Shown here: positions 37,281-48,830 of the stretch, piece after piece
Position numbering within the stretch: the first letter of the stretch is position 1
Layout of the letters: every line of letters starts with the position of its first letter
DNA from: Symsagittifera roscoffensis
Taxonomy: Eukaryota; Xenacoelomorpha; Acoela; Convolutidae
Assembly (NCBI RefSeq): GCF_963678635.1
Contig: NW_026971149.1
Location: 560,001 to 624,000, forward strand
Length of the DNA stretch: 64,000 nt
Direction of reading: 5' to 3'
Notes under the pieces: model-generated
Seen by the model: only the letters and a program-made list of their open reading frames with translations
What the model was told of the DNA's origin: nothing
Databases searched by the model: none
Made by a program: the position numbers and the translations under genes

Positions 37281-38089
37281 TCTGGAAGATTTTTGACTTT
37301 TTACATTTTCTCAAAAACTGCCCGTCCAAATCTGAGATTCTGGTTTCAACGGATAGAAAAAGTTGTGGGAAGTTCCCCTGCATAAAGGGCTACGCCCAAA
37401 TTTTTTTACACCGAAAATTATTTCTCTCAGAAAACACAATCTTTCGATTTCTTCACCTTTTGTTCAAACTTTTCGCCTTTTCTCAAAAGCTACACTCAGA
37501 CTGGTTAAGAGAAGCCTGGAATCAAAAGACTGGTTATGAGAAGCTCCCCTGCATAAACAGTTACGCCTAAATTTTCTTACGTAAAAAATAGTGTCCCTCA
37601 AAAAAGTCAAACTTTCCAATTTTTTAAGCCTTTGTTGAAACTTTTAAGACTTTTCGTCAAAAGTTAGCCTCCCAAATCTTTCTCTATGGTTCAACGCATA
37701 AGAAAAAGATTTGAGAAGCTGCCCTGCATAAGCGGTGATGCCGAAATTTTGTCTGCAAAAAATGTTACGACCCTCGGAAGAAAAATGTTTTGATTTTAGC
37801 TTCAATCGAGAGGGTGGGCTCTTAGAAGCTCTCCTGCATAAGCGGTTACGCTGAAATAATTATAAGTCAAAAATTTGATTTTTCTATCGTTTTTTGAAAC
37901 ATTTTGACATTTCTCAAGAACTAGCCTCCCAAATCTGAGATTTTAGTTTCATTCAAAAGGACGGGTTGTGAGAAGCTTCCCTGAATAAGCGGTGACGACC
38001 AATTTTTTGCACAGAATGTTATGCCGTCGGAAGAAAAAAAACACTTTGATTTTTTCACCGTCTTTCGAAACTTCTCGATTTTCTCCAAG
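37281..38089. repeat. Satellite 2 block between inserts d and e
   Basis: About 0.81 kb, same monomer order as 34879-35691. No gene. Confidence 0.85.
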
Positions 38090-39668
38090 GTTATCCCGGC
38101 AAATCGAACTCAAAAATTTCCACTGTTAGTCGTTTTATTAGAGAACCTATTGAGGTTTTGGGTGAGGCCCAGTTTTGAAAAATTCCCTTTTCCTTATGCA
38201 TCAGTTCAAAAAAATTCAAAATTTACCAATCATGTTATTCCAGCTTTAGGTGGCCTCTGATTTTTAATAAGCCGGACATATTGACTACAGATCAATCAAC
38301 AGTTATACAATATTTGAAAAAAAAGTGTCTTCCAATAAAATTTCCAAAGCACGAGCAAAAAACATTTGGGACATGTTAGAAGACAGGAACGGTTGCGATT
38401 ACAAAGATAGGTTGCAATGAGTCTTTTCAGATCTTTCAGCAGATAATATCAACAAAAGTGAACAAATTCATTTAATTAAAATTAGAGACAGAAATATGCG
38501 GATAGCAAAACAAACAAAAAATATGGCCAGCAAAAATCACAATGTTCATGCAAACTAAATTAGCTCATGAAGTGCCAATCATAAGAGAATTTTGCGAAAA
38601 CTAGAAATGAATTACAAAAATTGATATGCAAGAAACGACATTAATTTCACCAAAACAACATTGAAAACGAGACTATGCAGAATTCAAATGCTTTTCAAGT
38701 ACTTCGAGAGAATTATCAAGTAAAAGCAAAAAAACTGTTAATCTAATCCAATCAGAAACCGAAAGTTTTAATCAATTTTTTGCTAATGTAGGACATCAAT
38801 TGGCAGAGAAAATTCAACCGTCTAAAAACTTCATCAGAAATGATTTCTTAATAGTTTCAGTCTAATGAAATCAAGCAAAAAATAGTTCTTCTACATATTC
38901 CATAACTTTCATACAAAACACAGTTAGGACTTTTTTGGGTTAAATATTTTTGTCACAAAAAAAGTTAGAAACAGCAATAATTAAAACAACGATAAAAAAA
39001 ATAATAATCAACTGCTCCATTGAAAAACTTTTCCGGACTGTTTAAAGTAACCATACTAATACCAACTCATAAAAAAAGAACAAACAACAGAATGGGAGGT
39101 ACCGAAAAGTTATGTAGTTTTTTTGGAAAAAAATATATTATACAAGTCTCGTAAATGAAAATTGTATGATAATTTTTTTTCCAAAAAAAAGGAAGTTTTG
39201 ATGAACAATGCATTGCCGCTCAATTAAAACCTGGTGAAAGCTCGTTCAAACTCACCTTAATTTCTTTTAGAAGAAATTCGGAAAAAGATTTTTTTGAGAA
39301 AGTTCGTATCATTCACTTTTCATAGATGGTAATTAAAAAATAAATATTTTTCCCATAGACTCATGCATGGAATTGCATGATAAATTTTTTCTCTATGGAT
39401 TTGTCTTTTTATGAGCGTTTTACGTAAGGAGATCATTCCTGAAACTTAGGTTACCCTCGAATGTCAGATACCAAATTTGAAATAATGATTTTTTAAACTT
39501 CGAGCAACTGAACTACAATAAAAAAAATTTCCATGCAAAAAAGTTTGAAAAGGTTTGTTTGAGTTCTTGTTTCATGATAACGAGTATTATAAAAAGTACT
39601 GATTAATAAGAACAGGTACTATGAAAATGTCTATGGGATTGGGTTGTTTTATGATTTTTTTTCAGACG
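38090..39668 (+). pseudogene. Satellite 2 higher-order insert e: captured LINE piece
   Basis: Offset of about 2398 bp from d, slightly more diverged, with small deletions (for example TTAAAGTAACC for CCTAAAGTAACC). Same linker motif near 38790. No catalytic motif. Confidence 0.72.
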
Positions 39669-42056
39669 CTTTGGAAGATTTTTGATTTTTTAGTTTTTCT
39701 CAAAAACTGCCCGTCCAAATCTGAGCTTCTGGTTTCAACGGATAGAAAAATTTGTGGGAATCCCCCCTGCATAAAGGCTACGCCCAAATTCTTTACACAA
39801 AAGGTTATGACTCTCAGAAAAGTCAAATTTTCGATTTCTTCACCTTTTGTTCAAAACTTTTGACTTTTCTCAAAAACTGCACTTTCAAATCTGGGATTTG
39901 CGCATAAATGGAAAAAAGAAGTTGTGGGAATCTTCCATGCATAAACGGTTAGGCCCAATTTTTTTTTGACCCTCGGTTTGACCCTCCTCTTTTTCAACTT
40001 TATGAAACTTTTGGAATTTTCTCAATAACGATCTTCCGAAATCTGAAACTTTGGATTCAGCGGATAAAACAGCTTTTGGTAAGCTCCCCTGCATGAGTGG
40101 CTACGCCGATTTTTTTACAAAAAAATTTATGGCACTCAGAAAACTCAAATTTTTGATTTTTAGACTGTTTTCAGAATTTTTTTGAATTTTATCAAAAACT
40201 ACGTTAACAAATCTGAGGTTTCGTATTCTACGGATGGAAAAAGTCACAAAAAGCTCCCATGCATATGCGGCTGCGGCATTTTTCTCTACAAAAAGTTTTA
40301 TGGTCCTTAAAAAAAAATCAAAATTTCGATTTTTTGACCGTTTTTTCAAAGTTTTGTTTTCTCTGAAACTGACTTCCCAAATCTGAGATTTTGGTTTCAA
40401 TCGAAAAGATGGGTTGCTGGAAGCTCCCATACATAAACGATTATGTCCAATTTTTAAGCACAAAAACAGTGACCCTCGGAAAAATTCAAATTTTGGCATT
40501 TTTACAATCTTTTTGAAACTTAGAACTTTCTCGCAAATGATTTTCCCAAATCTGAAACTTTGGGTTCAGCGGTTAGATTAGGTTTGAGAAGCTCCCCTGC
40601 CTGAGCGGTTACGCCCATTTCTAACACAAAAGTTATGGCACTCAGAAAAAGACAAATTTTTGATTTTAAGACCCTTACTTGAAAATTGGTGGCGTTCTCA
40701 AATTTACCCTCCAAAACCTGAGATTTTAGTTTCAACCGAAGGGTAGTGTTGTGGGACGTTCCCCTGCATGAGCGGTCATGCTAGAACTTTTTACACAAAA
40801 AAGTAATGACCCTTGCAAAAGTCAATTTTTCGATTTTTTAAATATTTTAGATTTTCTCAAAATCCACCTTCCTAAATCTGAGATTTTCACTTCAACGGAT
40901 AGAAAAATTTGTTGGAGCCTCTTTTGCATAAGCGATGGTGCCCAAATCGATGGTGTTTTTGCACAAAAGATTTAGGCTCTCGGAAAAAAAACATATTGAA
41001 CTTTGAAACTTTTTGTTTTTTATCAAAAATTACATACTCCAATCTGAGATTTTATAATCAATCGAAAAGAAGGGTTATGAGAAACTCCGCTGCATAAGCA
41101 ACTACGCCCAATTTATTTACACACAAAATAATGGCCCTGGATTAAATCGAATTTTTTCGAATTTTTTTTATTGTTTTAGCCTTTTTTTAATCTTTCAGAT
41201 TTTTCTCAAAAACTAACCTCTGAAATCTGAGGTTTTGTGTTCAACGGATTAAAACAGTTGTAGGAAGCTCCCCTGCATATACGGTTATCAACTTTCTTGA
41301 ACAAAAAGTAATGGCCCTCGGAAGAAAAAACTTTGATTTTTCAAACCATTTTTCGAAACTTTTTGTCTTTTCTTAAAAACTACCCTCCAAGCTCTGAAAC
41401 TTTGTTTTCAATCAAAGAGACTGGTTATGAGAAGCTCCCCTGCATAAAAAGTTACGCCTAAATACTTTTACAAAAAAAATAGTGACCCCCGAAAACAAGT
41501 TTTTGAAATTTTTAACCTCTTTTGAAACTTTCAAGACTTTTTGTCAAAAAAAATCCTCCCAAATCTTTTTCTATGGTTCAAAGAAAAACATTTTGAGTTT
41601 AGTTTCAGTCGAGAGGATGGGCTCTGAGAGTCTCCCCTGCATAAGCGGTTAAGCTAATATACTTTTATAAAAGAGTAGTTTACCCTCAGAAATGACAAAC
41701 TTTCGCATTTTTGACCTTTGTTTGAAACTTTTAGATTTTTCTCGAGAACTGCCCTCCAAATTTAGATTTTTGAGTTCAAAGGATATAAAAATTTGTGGTG
41801 AGCACCTGTGCATATCCGGTGACTCTAAATTCTTTAAACAACAAGATATGACACCAAAAAAGTCAAATATTTGTTTTTTCTATCGTTTTTTGAAATTTTT
41901 CAGAGATTTCAGTTTCAATCAAAAGGACGGGTTGTGAGAAGCTTCCCTGAATGAACCGTGACGATCAATTTTTGCACAGACTGTTATGCCGTCGAAAGGA
42001 AAAGAAACATTTTGATTTTTTCACCGTCTTTCGAAACTTCTTGATTTTCTCCGAGG
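39669..42056. repeat. Satellite 2, long divergent monomer run
   Basis: About 2.4 kb of monomers without a LINE insert. They are more diverged from one another than in the regular units, yet each keeps AAATCTGAGATTTT-GTTTCAA, AAGCTCCCCTGCATAAGCGG and GACCCTCGGAAAA. This looks like the older edge of the array. No gene. Confidence 0.82.
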
Positions 42057-44270
42057 TTGTCCCGCCAAATCAAACTCAAAAATTTTACCTCTAAGTTGTT
42101 TTTTTCAGAGAACCAATTGAGGTTTTGCATGAGGCCCAGTTTTTGAAATTTTCCCTTTCCCTGACGCATCAGTTGAGAAAATTCAAAAATTACCAATCAA
42201 GTGATTCCAGCTTTGGCTGGCCCCTGGTTATTATTAAGTCAGACTCATTGACTACAGATCATTCAACATTATTAACATAGTTGAAAGAAAAAAGAGTCTC
42301 CTGATGAAATTTCAAAAGCATGAGCCTACAATGTTTGGGACACGTTAGAAGACAGGAACGGTTGCGAGTATAAACATAGGTTTCAATGAGTCTTCTCAAT
42401 CCCTTCAGCAGATAGTTACAACAAACGTAAGCAACTTCGTTCGAACTAAAACTAAAGACTGAAGGAAGCAAACAACCTGACCATAAAATTAAATCAAAAA
42501 TATCGCTAGCAAAAAGCACAAAGTTTATGCAAAAAACATTAGCTCAGGAAGTGACAATTATAAGCGAAATTTGCAAAAACTAGAAATGGCTTACAAAAAT
42601 TGATAGGCAAGAAGCGAAAACATAAGTGAAAATGACGCTAAGCAACACTCAAATGTATTTCAAGTACTTTGAGAGATTTATCGAGTAGAAACTAAAAAAT
42701 TCAATCGGCTCAAGAACTTCATCAGAAATGATTTCTTAAAAGATTTAGTTTAATGAAACAAGCTAAAAAGAAATCTTCTACATTTTTTCTCATACAAAAT
42801 ACAAAACTTTCATACAAAATACAGTTGTGATGTTTTTTGGGTTAAATACTTTTGTCATAAAAAAACTTAGAAAAAGCAATACCCAAAACACCGACAAAAA
42901 TAATCAAGTGCTCCAATACAAATGCTTTTCCAGACTGTCCTAAAGCAGCCATAGTATTACCAGCTCAAAAAAAGAACAAATAGAGATCCAGATAACTGAA
43001 GGCCAATATTCATTTTGCGATTTTTCAGCAAAATTTTCCGAAAAATTTACTCCATAAATGCACTTTTGATTTTGAGATAAATATGGTCTTTTGATTAAAA
43101 ACCAATTTGGGTTCAGACCTAAATTGTATATTCATTGAAGACATCCAAAGTTATTGCGAATTGAACCCTAATGTAAGACTTGTGAATTTCATTGATCTCA
43201 AACAAGCATTTGATATCCTTTCACATGAAAAATTTCTGCAAAAATCTACAAACTGCGGACTACGGGGTTTCATATAGGCATTGTTAAAATCAGATATGAC
43301 AAAAAAGATCAAAAGAAGTCAAAATAGGCTCCAAAATGTCGAAATTGAAAACAAATCAATGTTGATTTCCACAGCGATCACTCCTCGGGCCACTACTGTT
43401 TATTTTATTGATAAATAATTTCACACAAATTAAAAACTCAATGAACACATTTAAACTATGATGCTACAGCAGTGAAGCTCAAAAAAAAAAAAAACTTAAA
43501 GCCACAGAATGGATGTACCGAAAATTGAAAATTGCTTGAAAATCAATAAGCTAACTCTGAACCCAGACGAAACAATAAACATGATTTTTAATAGGAAAAT
43601 AATCATAGAAATAAAAATAATAAAATCAGAAATTATTGATGTTAAAATGTGCTTCTTTACTAAACATTTGGGCATTCACTTGGACGCAAAATCAGATTTT
43701 AAATTTCGTATTGAGTTTTGTCAAAAAACAAATAATTTTACCCATTATGTGAGGTACTAACGACAGCACAACTAACTAAATTTTATTTCAGTCAAATTTA
43801 GCCGATGCTGCAAAATGGGGTTATAGTGTACAACGCAGCTAATAAAACATCACTACAAAATTTTGAAACTAAACAAAACCAAATTCTGAGAATGTTCTTA
43901 AGAAAACGGAGATATCAGTCAGTTAGATATTTTAAAGAAACCAAAAACTGAATTTTAAAAAAAAACTCATTTTTTGTACTTGGAGATTGGGATATTGAAA
44001 TATAAAAGTGTTAAAACATCAAATCAACAAGTTATTGCTTGATAAAAGCCCTAAAAGAGTAGGTGTACGGATAAGAAAACTGTTCAATTTAATTTTAAAA
44101 AATTTTGACGATTTTGCTGATACAGTCAGCAGTCTTAATGATAGTCAAGTAAACACTTTTTTCCATAATTTTTGCTATTTATACTTCAAAAATAATAAAG
44201 AAATGTTAGATAGTTTTTCTAAAAGAGGGGCATGTGGGTTTGGTCAACTGATAGTAGTTTACAGTTGAAA
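42057..44270 (+). pseudogene. Decayed CR1/jockey-like LINE, longest copy of the family captured in satellite 2
   Basis: The left ~900 bp matches inserts a-e. The copy then continues where they stop: LLIKNQFGFRPKL near 43095, FIEDIQSYCELNPNVRLVNFIDLKQAFDILSHEKF near 43130-43230 (RT motif A, with Asp of the FID-AFD type), a degraded PQGS-LGP region near 43380, NCLKINKLTLNPDETINMIF near 43525, LGIHLDAKSDFKFRI near 43665 and LQNGVIVYNAANKTSLQNFE near 43805. The YADD region is unreadable and frames shift often. A last open stretch (44008-44268) is probably the C-terminus. It shows what the satellite inserts derive from. Confidence 0.8.
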
Positions 44271-44439
44271 CTTCTTAGAACTTCTAATAATATGTATTGC
44301 TTAATTTTAATTAAAGTATCACCTGACTAGGCCTATTGGGCCTTTTGATGTCCTTGCATATGAGAATTATGTACATATGACAATTATCTATCGTATAGTC
44401 TCTAATATGAAAACAATTTATCGTTTTTATTATTATTAT
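44271..44439. other. Possible LINE 3' end
   Basis: Follows the LINE pseudogene; contains AGGCCTATTGGGCCTTTTGA, a short inverted repeat, and an ATT-rich run just before the next MITE fragment. It could be the LINE 3' untranslated region. No poly(A) or simple-repeat tail is clear apart from TTATTATTATT at 44429-44440. Confidence 0.35.
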
Positions 44440-44583
44440 TTAGGAGGTTGGTTATGAAATTTGGTTTTGATATCTTTATCATAGCCTAATTAGCGTGGAT
44501 GCCATTTTTCATATTAAATGGACAATATGATCAACAAACTTGTAAAAAACTGCAGGTGGAGAGGAAAGGAAAAAGAGCCATTG
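44440..44583 (-). mobile_element. Truncated MITE copy
   Basis: AGGAGGTTGGTTATGAA, then AAACTGCAGGTGGAGAGG and GGAAAAAGAGCC match the reverse-oriented MITE (14815-15020). The left inverted repeat is missing and the copy is well diverged. Confidence 0.65.
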
Positions 44584-44874
44584 TGAGCACTTCGACCCGG
44601 GTAATAACCTGAAATGAGCAATCGATTTGTTTCAGGCGTCAAAATGAGCAGTTGGTTCTTAAAAGTTTTTAGTAAATTTAATTTCGTTCAGATTCGTTGA
44701 CTGAAGGAATATTGTCAAAATTTGTGGCATTATGTATAGATGATTGCAACAAGTTGAAACAGACAACACTAATTAAAAAAAACAATCTGTCAACTTTAAA
44801 CACAACTTTTCAGGCGACCTTGTGAGACGTCAACCCTGTCTGAAAGCTGTTCTTGGCATTTTCCATAGAATAGG
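44584..44874. other. Unassigned sequence upstream of a GC-rich open frame
   Basis: No gene recognised. Two pyrimidine-AG sites that could be splice acceptors are visible: TTGTTTCAG near 44637 and CAACTTTTCAG at 44803-44813, the latter 61 bp before the next start codon. Confidence 0.3.
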
Positions 44875-45138
44875 ATGTCTTCATTGATGGGCAGGAGTGG
44901 GGGTGGGGGTGGGAGTAGGGCTAGCAGGAGCAGGAGTCGGAGTGGGGTGAGTATGGGGGGCTCATCCTCTACTGGCTACTTGAGTGAGAAGAGTGTCAGT
45001 ATTGCAGTGGAGAGGGAGGACGGACTAGTCGAGAACAGGAGCATCAATGTCTCCTACAACCCAGACGGATCACTGCACATTGGCATAAGGCACACACATA
45101 TTCTACAATTCGCATACCCTTCCGGCCGCCCCAATTAA
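44875..45138 (+). CDS. Short GC-rich open frame, possible host terminal exon
   Basis: 87 codons, starting MSSLMGRSGGGGGSRASRSR and ending before a TAA. The first third is Gly/Ser/Arg-rich; the rest is well-mixed polypeptide (SVSIAVEREDGLVENRSINV, then SYNPDGSLHIGIRHTHI). Composition differs sharply from the AT-rich surroundings. A candidate splice acceptor lies at 44811-44813. It sits between two MITE fragments. I do not recognise a family. It may be a real exon, a retroposed gene piece or a chance frame. Confidence 0.35.
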   Translation: MSSLMGRSGGGGGSRASRSRSRSGVSMGGSSSTGYLSEKSVSIAVEREDGLVENRSINVSYNPDGSLHIGIRHTHILQFAYPSGRPN

Positions 45139-45159
45139 ACGTATCGGATTGTTTCTCCA

Positions 45160-45300
45160 TATCGCACCACCTAACTTACGCCTCAGTTTTGTGTTGTAAC
45201 GAGCAGTTTTACAAAGTTTTGACTATGAAGACCAAATATACAAATTAATTTGACATGCCTAATTTGTTCGGACTTAAACTTTCACCACAATCGAAGGTCC
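45160..45300 (-). mobile_element. Truncated, diverged MITE copy
   Basis: GTTGTAACGAGCAGTTTTAC, TATGAAGACCAAATATA and GTTCGGACTTAAACTTTCA match the interior of the reverse-oriented MITE (14860-14950). The inverted-repeat ends are not recognisable. Confidence 0.6.
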
Positions 45301-45418
45301 TCCGATAAACGTTTGATAATGAACAATTAAGCTCTTTTCCAGTCCCCCTTTGATTTTCTTAAAATTCAATAAAAAAAGTCTCATTACGAGGCCAAACTGT
45401 GCGGTTTAAGAACTGTAA

Positions 45419-45903
45419 GCGGATTCCGCAACAGGCAAAAATCAGATTAGTCGCGGAATCCGCAACGTTGCTATTTTTCTCTGATCTTGTCTGCTGTTTT
45501 GGATTCTACGGACAAATAGCTGTGTTGCTCAAAATCGCTCCAAAAACAGGCAACTTTGCGGAATCCGCAACAAAATGCGTGGAATCCGGAACCAGTTCGT
45601 GGAATCCATGAGCAAATCACAATATATGTGTTTAGTTAACTTAAGCTGTCGCGGAATCCGCAACTGTACATAGAATCCGTGAATTGTAAGCGGAATCCGC
45701 ATAAATTTGTGGAATTTACTTTCATTCGCGGAATCCGCTTGAATTTGCGGAATCCGGAACAACTACCTATATTTGCTTGTTACGGAATCCGCAACAAATT
45801 CAATGTGTCGACAAAGCTTACGTAAGTGGAATATTGTAAGTGGAATCCATTCACATTTTGAAACTTGTTTAAAGACTTGTCTCTGGAATCCAGGAACATA
45901 AGG
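45419..45903. repeat. Cluster of GCGGAWTCCGC palindromes
   Basis: Six exact copies of the 11-bp palindrome GCGGA(A/T)TCCGC start at 45419, 45453, 45558, 45651, 45690 and 45728. Near matches are at 45579, 45599, 45671, 45747, 45782 and 45840. At 45893 CTGGAATCCAG is also palindromic, with both arms changed. Spacing is irregular (34-105 bp) and the sequence between sites is unrelated, so this is not a simple tandem repeat. It could be a cluster of binding sites for a dimeric protein or a relic of short inverted repeats. The overlapping minus-strand frame (45529-45762) is a by-product. Confidence 0.85.
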
Positions 45904-46020
45904 ACACAAAATTGTGCGCCTATCTAGTGCACAGTATGGCCTCGTAATGCTATTTAAAATGAATTTTCAAGTTAAAAACTGCATCAAAACGTGTCAGCGG
46001 GAACAAGTGAACAAATTTTT

Positions 46021-46056
46021 AAATTTCTCTCATGGAAATGCCGTGAGAGCAAATTT
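46021..46056. other. Hairpin-forming inverted repeat
   Basis: CTCTCATGG (46027-46035) and CCGTGAGAG (46041-46049) pair with one G-T wobble around a 5-base loop, and AAATTT flanks extend the stem after a single-base bulge. Function unknown. Confidence 0.5.
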
Positions 46057-46234
46057 TAAACAGTGTCATTTTTTAATTTTACAAGGGTGGTGAGGGTGGT
46101 GAGAAAAAACCAACATTTTACAAAAATGGAAAAAAAATTTTAAAATTGGAAAAAAAATTTTGATTTTTTTGAAACTCATCCTCCACGCCTTTATTTGAAA
46201 TACAAACTGATATATTTCAGAAAAAAAAACAGTT

Positions 46235-46697
46235 TTTTAAATAGACCAAACATCATGCCTGAACTCATAAAATTGAAACATTTTCAAGAACGGATTAAAA
46301 CTCCACTTACGCTTCATTAGAACGAAATATATTGCGTGTTAAGCCCAAGTTGGCCATAAATATACCCCATTTACATAAACTGGCCATAATTAAATTTTTC
46401 AAAAAAAAAATTTCTGAAAAAAACGACCCCGAGCACACAAACATTCCGTCACATTCTTCAAAAGTCGAAACAGTAATGCATCCAAATAATACGTTTGTTC
46501 CAACCAGCGTCGAAGAAAACGCCGAATTATTTTTGCTCGGCATGGTTTTTTTCTCCAGACAGTTTTCGACTTTTTAACCGGCAAATTTTGACAGATATTT
46601 TTCTATCTTTCGCGCGACAAATTTTGTGCTATTGAAGCGTAAGCTATTATAAATCTCTCCTAATTGAATTACGACGAGCTATTTGGTCTATTTAAAA
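46235..46697. mobile_element. Candidate foldback/MITE element with imperfect inverted repeats
   Basis: TTTTAAATAGACCAAA (46235-46250) is the exact reverse complement of TTTGGTCTATTTAAAA (46682-46697). Inside, CTTACGCTTCA (46306-46316) pairs with TGAAGCGTAAG (46633-46643). The pairs are nested in order over about 80-100 bp per side, suggesting degenerate long terminal inverted repeats. The middle has an 81-codon frame on the plus strand and a 78-codon frame on the minus strand, neither recognisable. No target duplication is clear. Confidence 0.55.
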
Positions 46698-47197
46698 CGT
46701 CACAATAGGCAAAGCATATTACTTTGCACTTTAAATAGCGTGTGGGGGATAGTTTTCAGAAAAAAAGTTTTTAATTTTTTTTAAAAAGATCACTAACTTT
46801 CTAAAATCGAACACTTTTCCATAGATCTGATAATGATGTAGTTGGAACATTCAGGGCTTTGCCCTGATACATATGCAGTCCTGTTTTTTTGAAGTTATAA
46901 ACACTACTCTAGACTATATCATATCCTAAGCAGCGTCTGTTTTCCGTTCCTATTTGTTTCTGCGTCGTTTTAACGCAACAAAATTTTACTTCGTAAGCGA
47001 CCTAACTCTTGTGAAGATTTTTCTTCCTACCTCACATTATAACATCACGCATTTAGCACTAATAACACAAAACACCACTCAATGACGAAAACTGGAACGC
47101 GGTGACTGATAAAAAAGCCGCGCCAGTTCAAGTGAATACACTGCCATTAAACTGAAAACTAAACATGAGAGCCAGATTGGAACATCATTAACTCGCA
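46698..47197. other. Unassigned 0.5 kb
   Basis: AT-rich sequence with no long frame, no repeat shared with the rest of the window and no recognisable motif. Confidence 0.4.
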
Positions 47198-47510
47198 TTA
47201 TATCACAAACATGCTTGGGTCATCGCCCATCTTCTCGATAATGTTTTTGGATGCTTTGTCTCCAAAACTTCGTTTGAAAATTGTCTTTTGAGCCGCAACT
47301 CTTTTGAGCCTATGTCGAATCTTCCCCCTGGATGTGTCAATCTGTTTGGTAACTTGGTCTAGAGCAGTCTCTGATTGCTCTTCAGTGGTATTCATATCTT
47401 TCTCAGAGTGTCTTATTGGGTTTTCAATTCTTTTTTGAGTTCTTGATTTTATTTGATTTTCCGTCGTGACTCGTCCACTCGCGTCTGAAATGCTTGGCAT
47501 TCGAAACATG
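47198..47510 (-). CDS. Open frame next to the microsatellite, unknown protein
   Basis: About 103 codons from MFRMPSISDASGRVTTENQI to the end GDDPSMFVI, then TAA. The frame also runs open through the (CAA)n tract at 47511-47760, where it would read poly-Asn. The protein is polar and charged, with no LINE motif. It is either the end of a host gene whose poly-Asn/Gln tract received the LINE, or a piece of another mobile element. I do not recognise it. Confidence 0.4.
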
Positions 47511-47760
<250 letters not shown>

Positions 47761-47891
47761 AATTGATATACGTCATGGGGCATGCTTTTTGGCAATGTCC
47801 TCGCTGCCATATTAACGTCTCGGTCGGGTATCGGACAAGAAAGTCAAGGTCGGTGTTGAACGAACTCCTGTGTAGTAGCTGCGTTGCCAGG

Positions 47892-48610
47892 GCAGTCTAG
47901 CCAGTGTTCAACAGTGTCTCTATCTTTGTTGCATCGTCTACATGACGTGTCTATCGTCGGGTCCATCAGGTTCTTGTACGTTGAGAAGCCATGCAGTGGC
48001 CTGACCGTAGTCTTGCTAGCAGAACAGCGTCCTTCCTCGTTTTGATAGCCTTCTTGTCTCTCGCTCTGGAATGGTTGGAATACACGGCCGCTATCCTGTG
48101 ATGAGAGGGGTCTCCGTCTTTCATGGTCCTCTTGATGCAGGATTCGGCGCGACTCAGTGAGACCATTTTCGGTTCTTCTTCTCTGGAATTGGCCGCCTCG
48201 TTTGCCAATTTATCTGCCATTTCGTTGCCGGGTATGGAGACGTGTCGGGGTACCCATTGGATGATCGTGTACGCTCCAGCACGGTTAAGGGAGGACCTGA
48301 TGTTCTCGGTGTCCTTGGAGCTGTTCGAAATGGCCTCAACTAGAGATTGACTGTCTGTGCAAATCATAACCTTGTTGTCCACTGCTCTCGTATTCGTCTC
48401 GATCCACTTCGCTGCTTCCTGCAGGGCTTCTCGCTCTTCTTCGTAAGAGGAGGTTAGGGTGCGTCCTCTGATCTTGATCTCCTGTACCACCTCTGGCTCG
48501 CGGGGGTCACCTGTCGTGACTACAACTGCAGAGCAGTTACGCGTCTCAGCGCCTTGTTCTGGGCTCGGTCGAGACGGTCCATCTGTGTGGAGGAGCCCCA
48601 TGGCTGCCAA
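47892..48610 (-). pseudogene. RNase H domain and C-terminal zinc knuckle of LINE copy 3
   Basis: The frame at 47966-48610 contains YEEEREALQEA, MICTDSQSLVEAI (catalytic Asp of the TDSQS motif) and IQWVPRHVSIPGNEMADKLA (His-Asp end of RNase HI), then LLARLRSGHCMA. In the next frame a CRRC-N8-H-x4-C knuckle (CRRCNKDRDTVEHWLDC) lies at 47892-47943. RNase H removes the RNA of the RNA-DNA hybrid during reverse transcription; the knuckle is typical of the C-terminus of such LINEs. A frameshift separates the two parts. Confidence 0.88.
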
Positions 48611-48830
48611 CCAGGGCCGGCGTAATCCAGATCACTTTTCTGCGTGGCTAAGAAGACCTTTCTGAGCTGCTCTGTCTTCCAGCCAAAGTCCGACGCACCT
48701 AGAACCGCAATCAATCGCCTTGCATCTCGCTTCCACCTTCTTCACCACTGCGTCCACATGCTGCTGGAACGACAACGTCCTGTACATGGTGACGCCCAAG
48801 AACTTCGGATTCGCGTTGAACTTCATCTCC

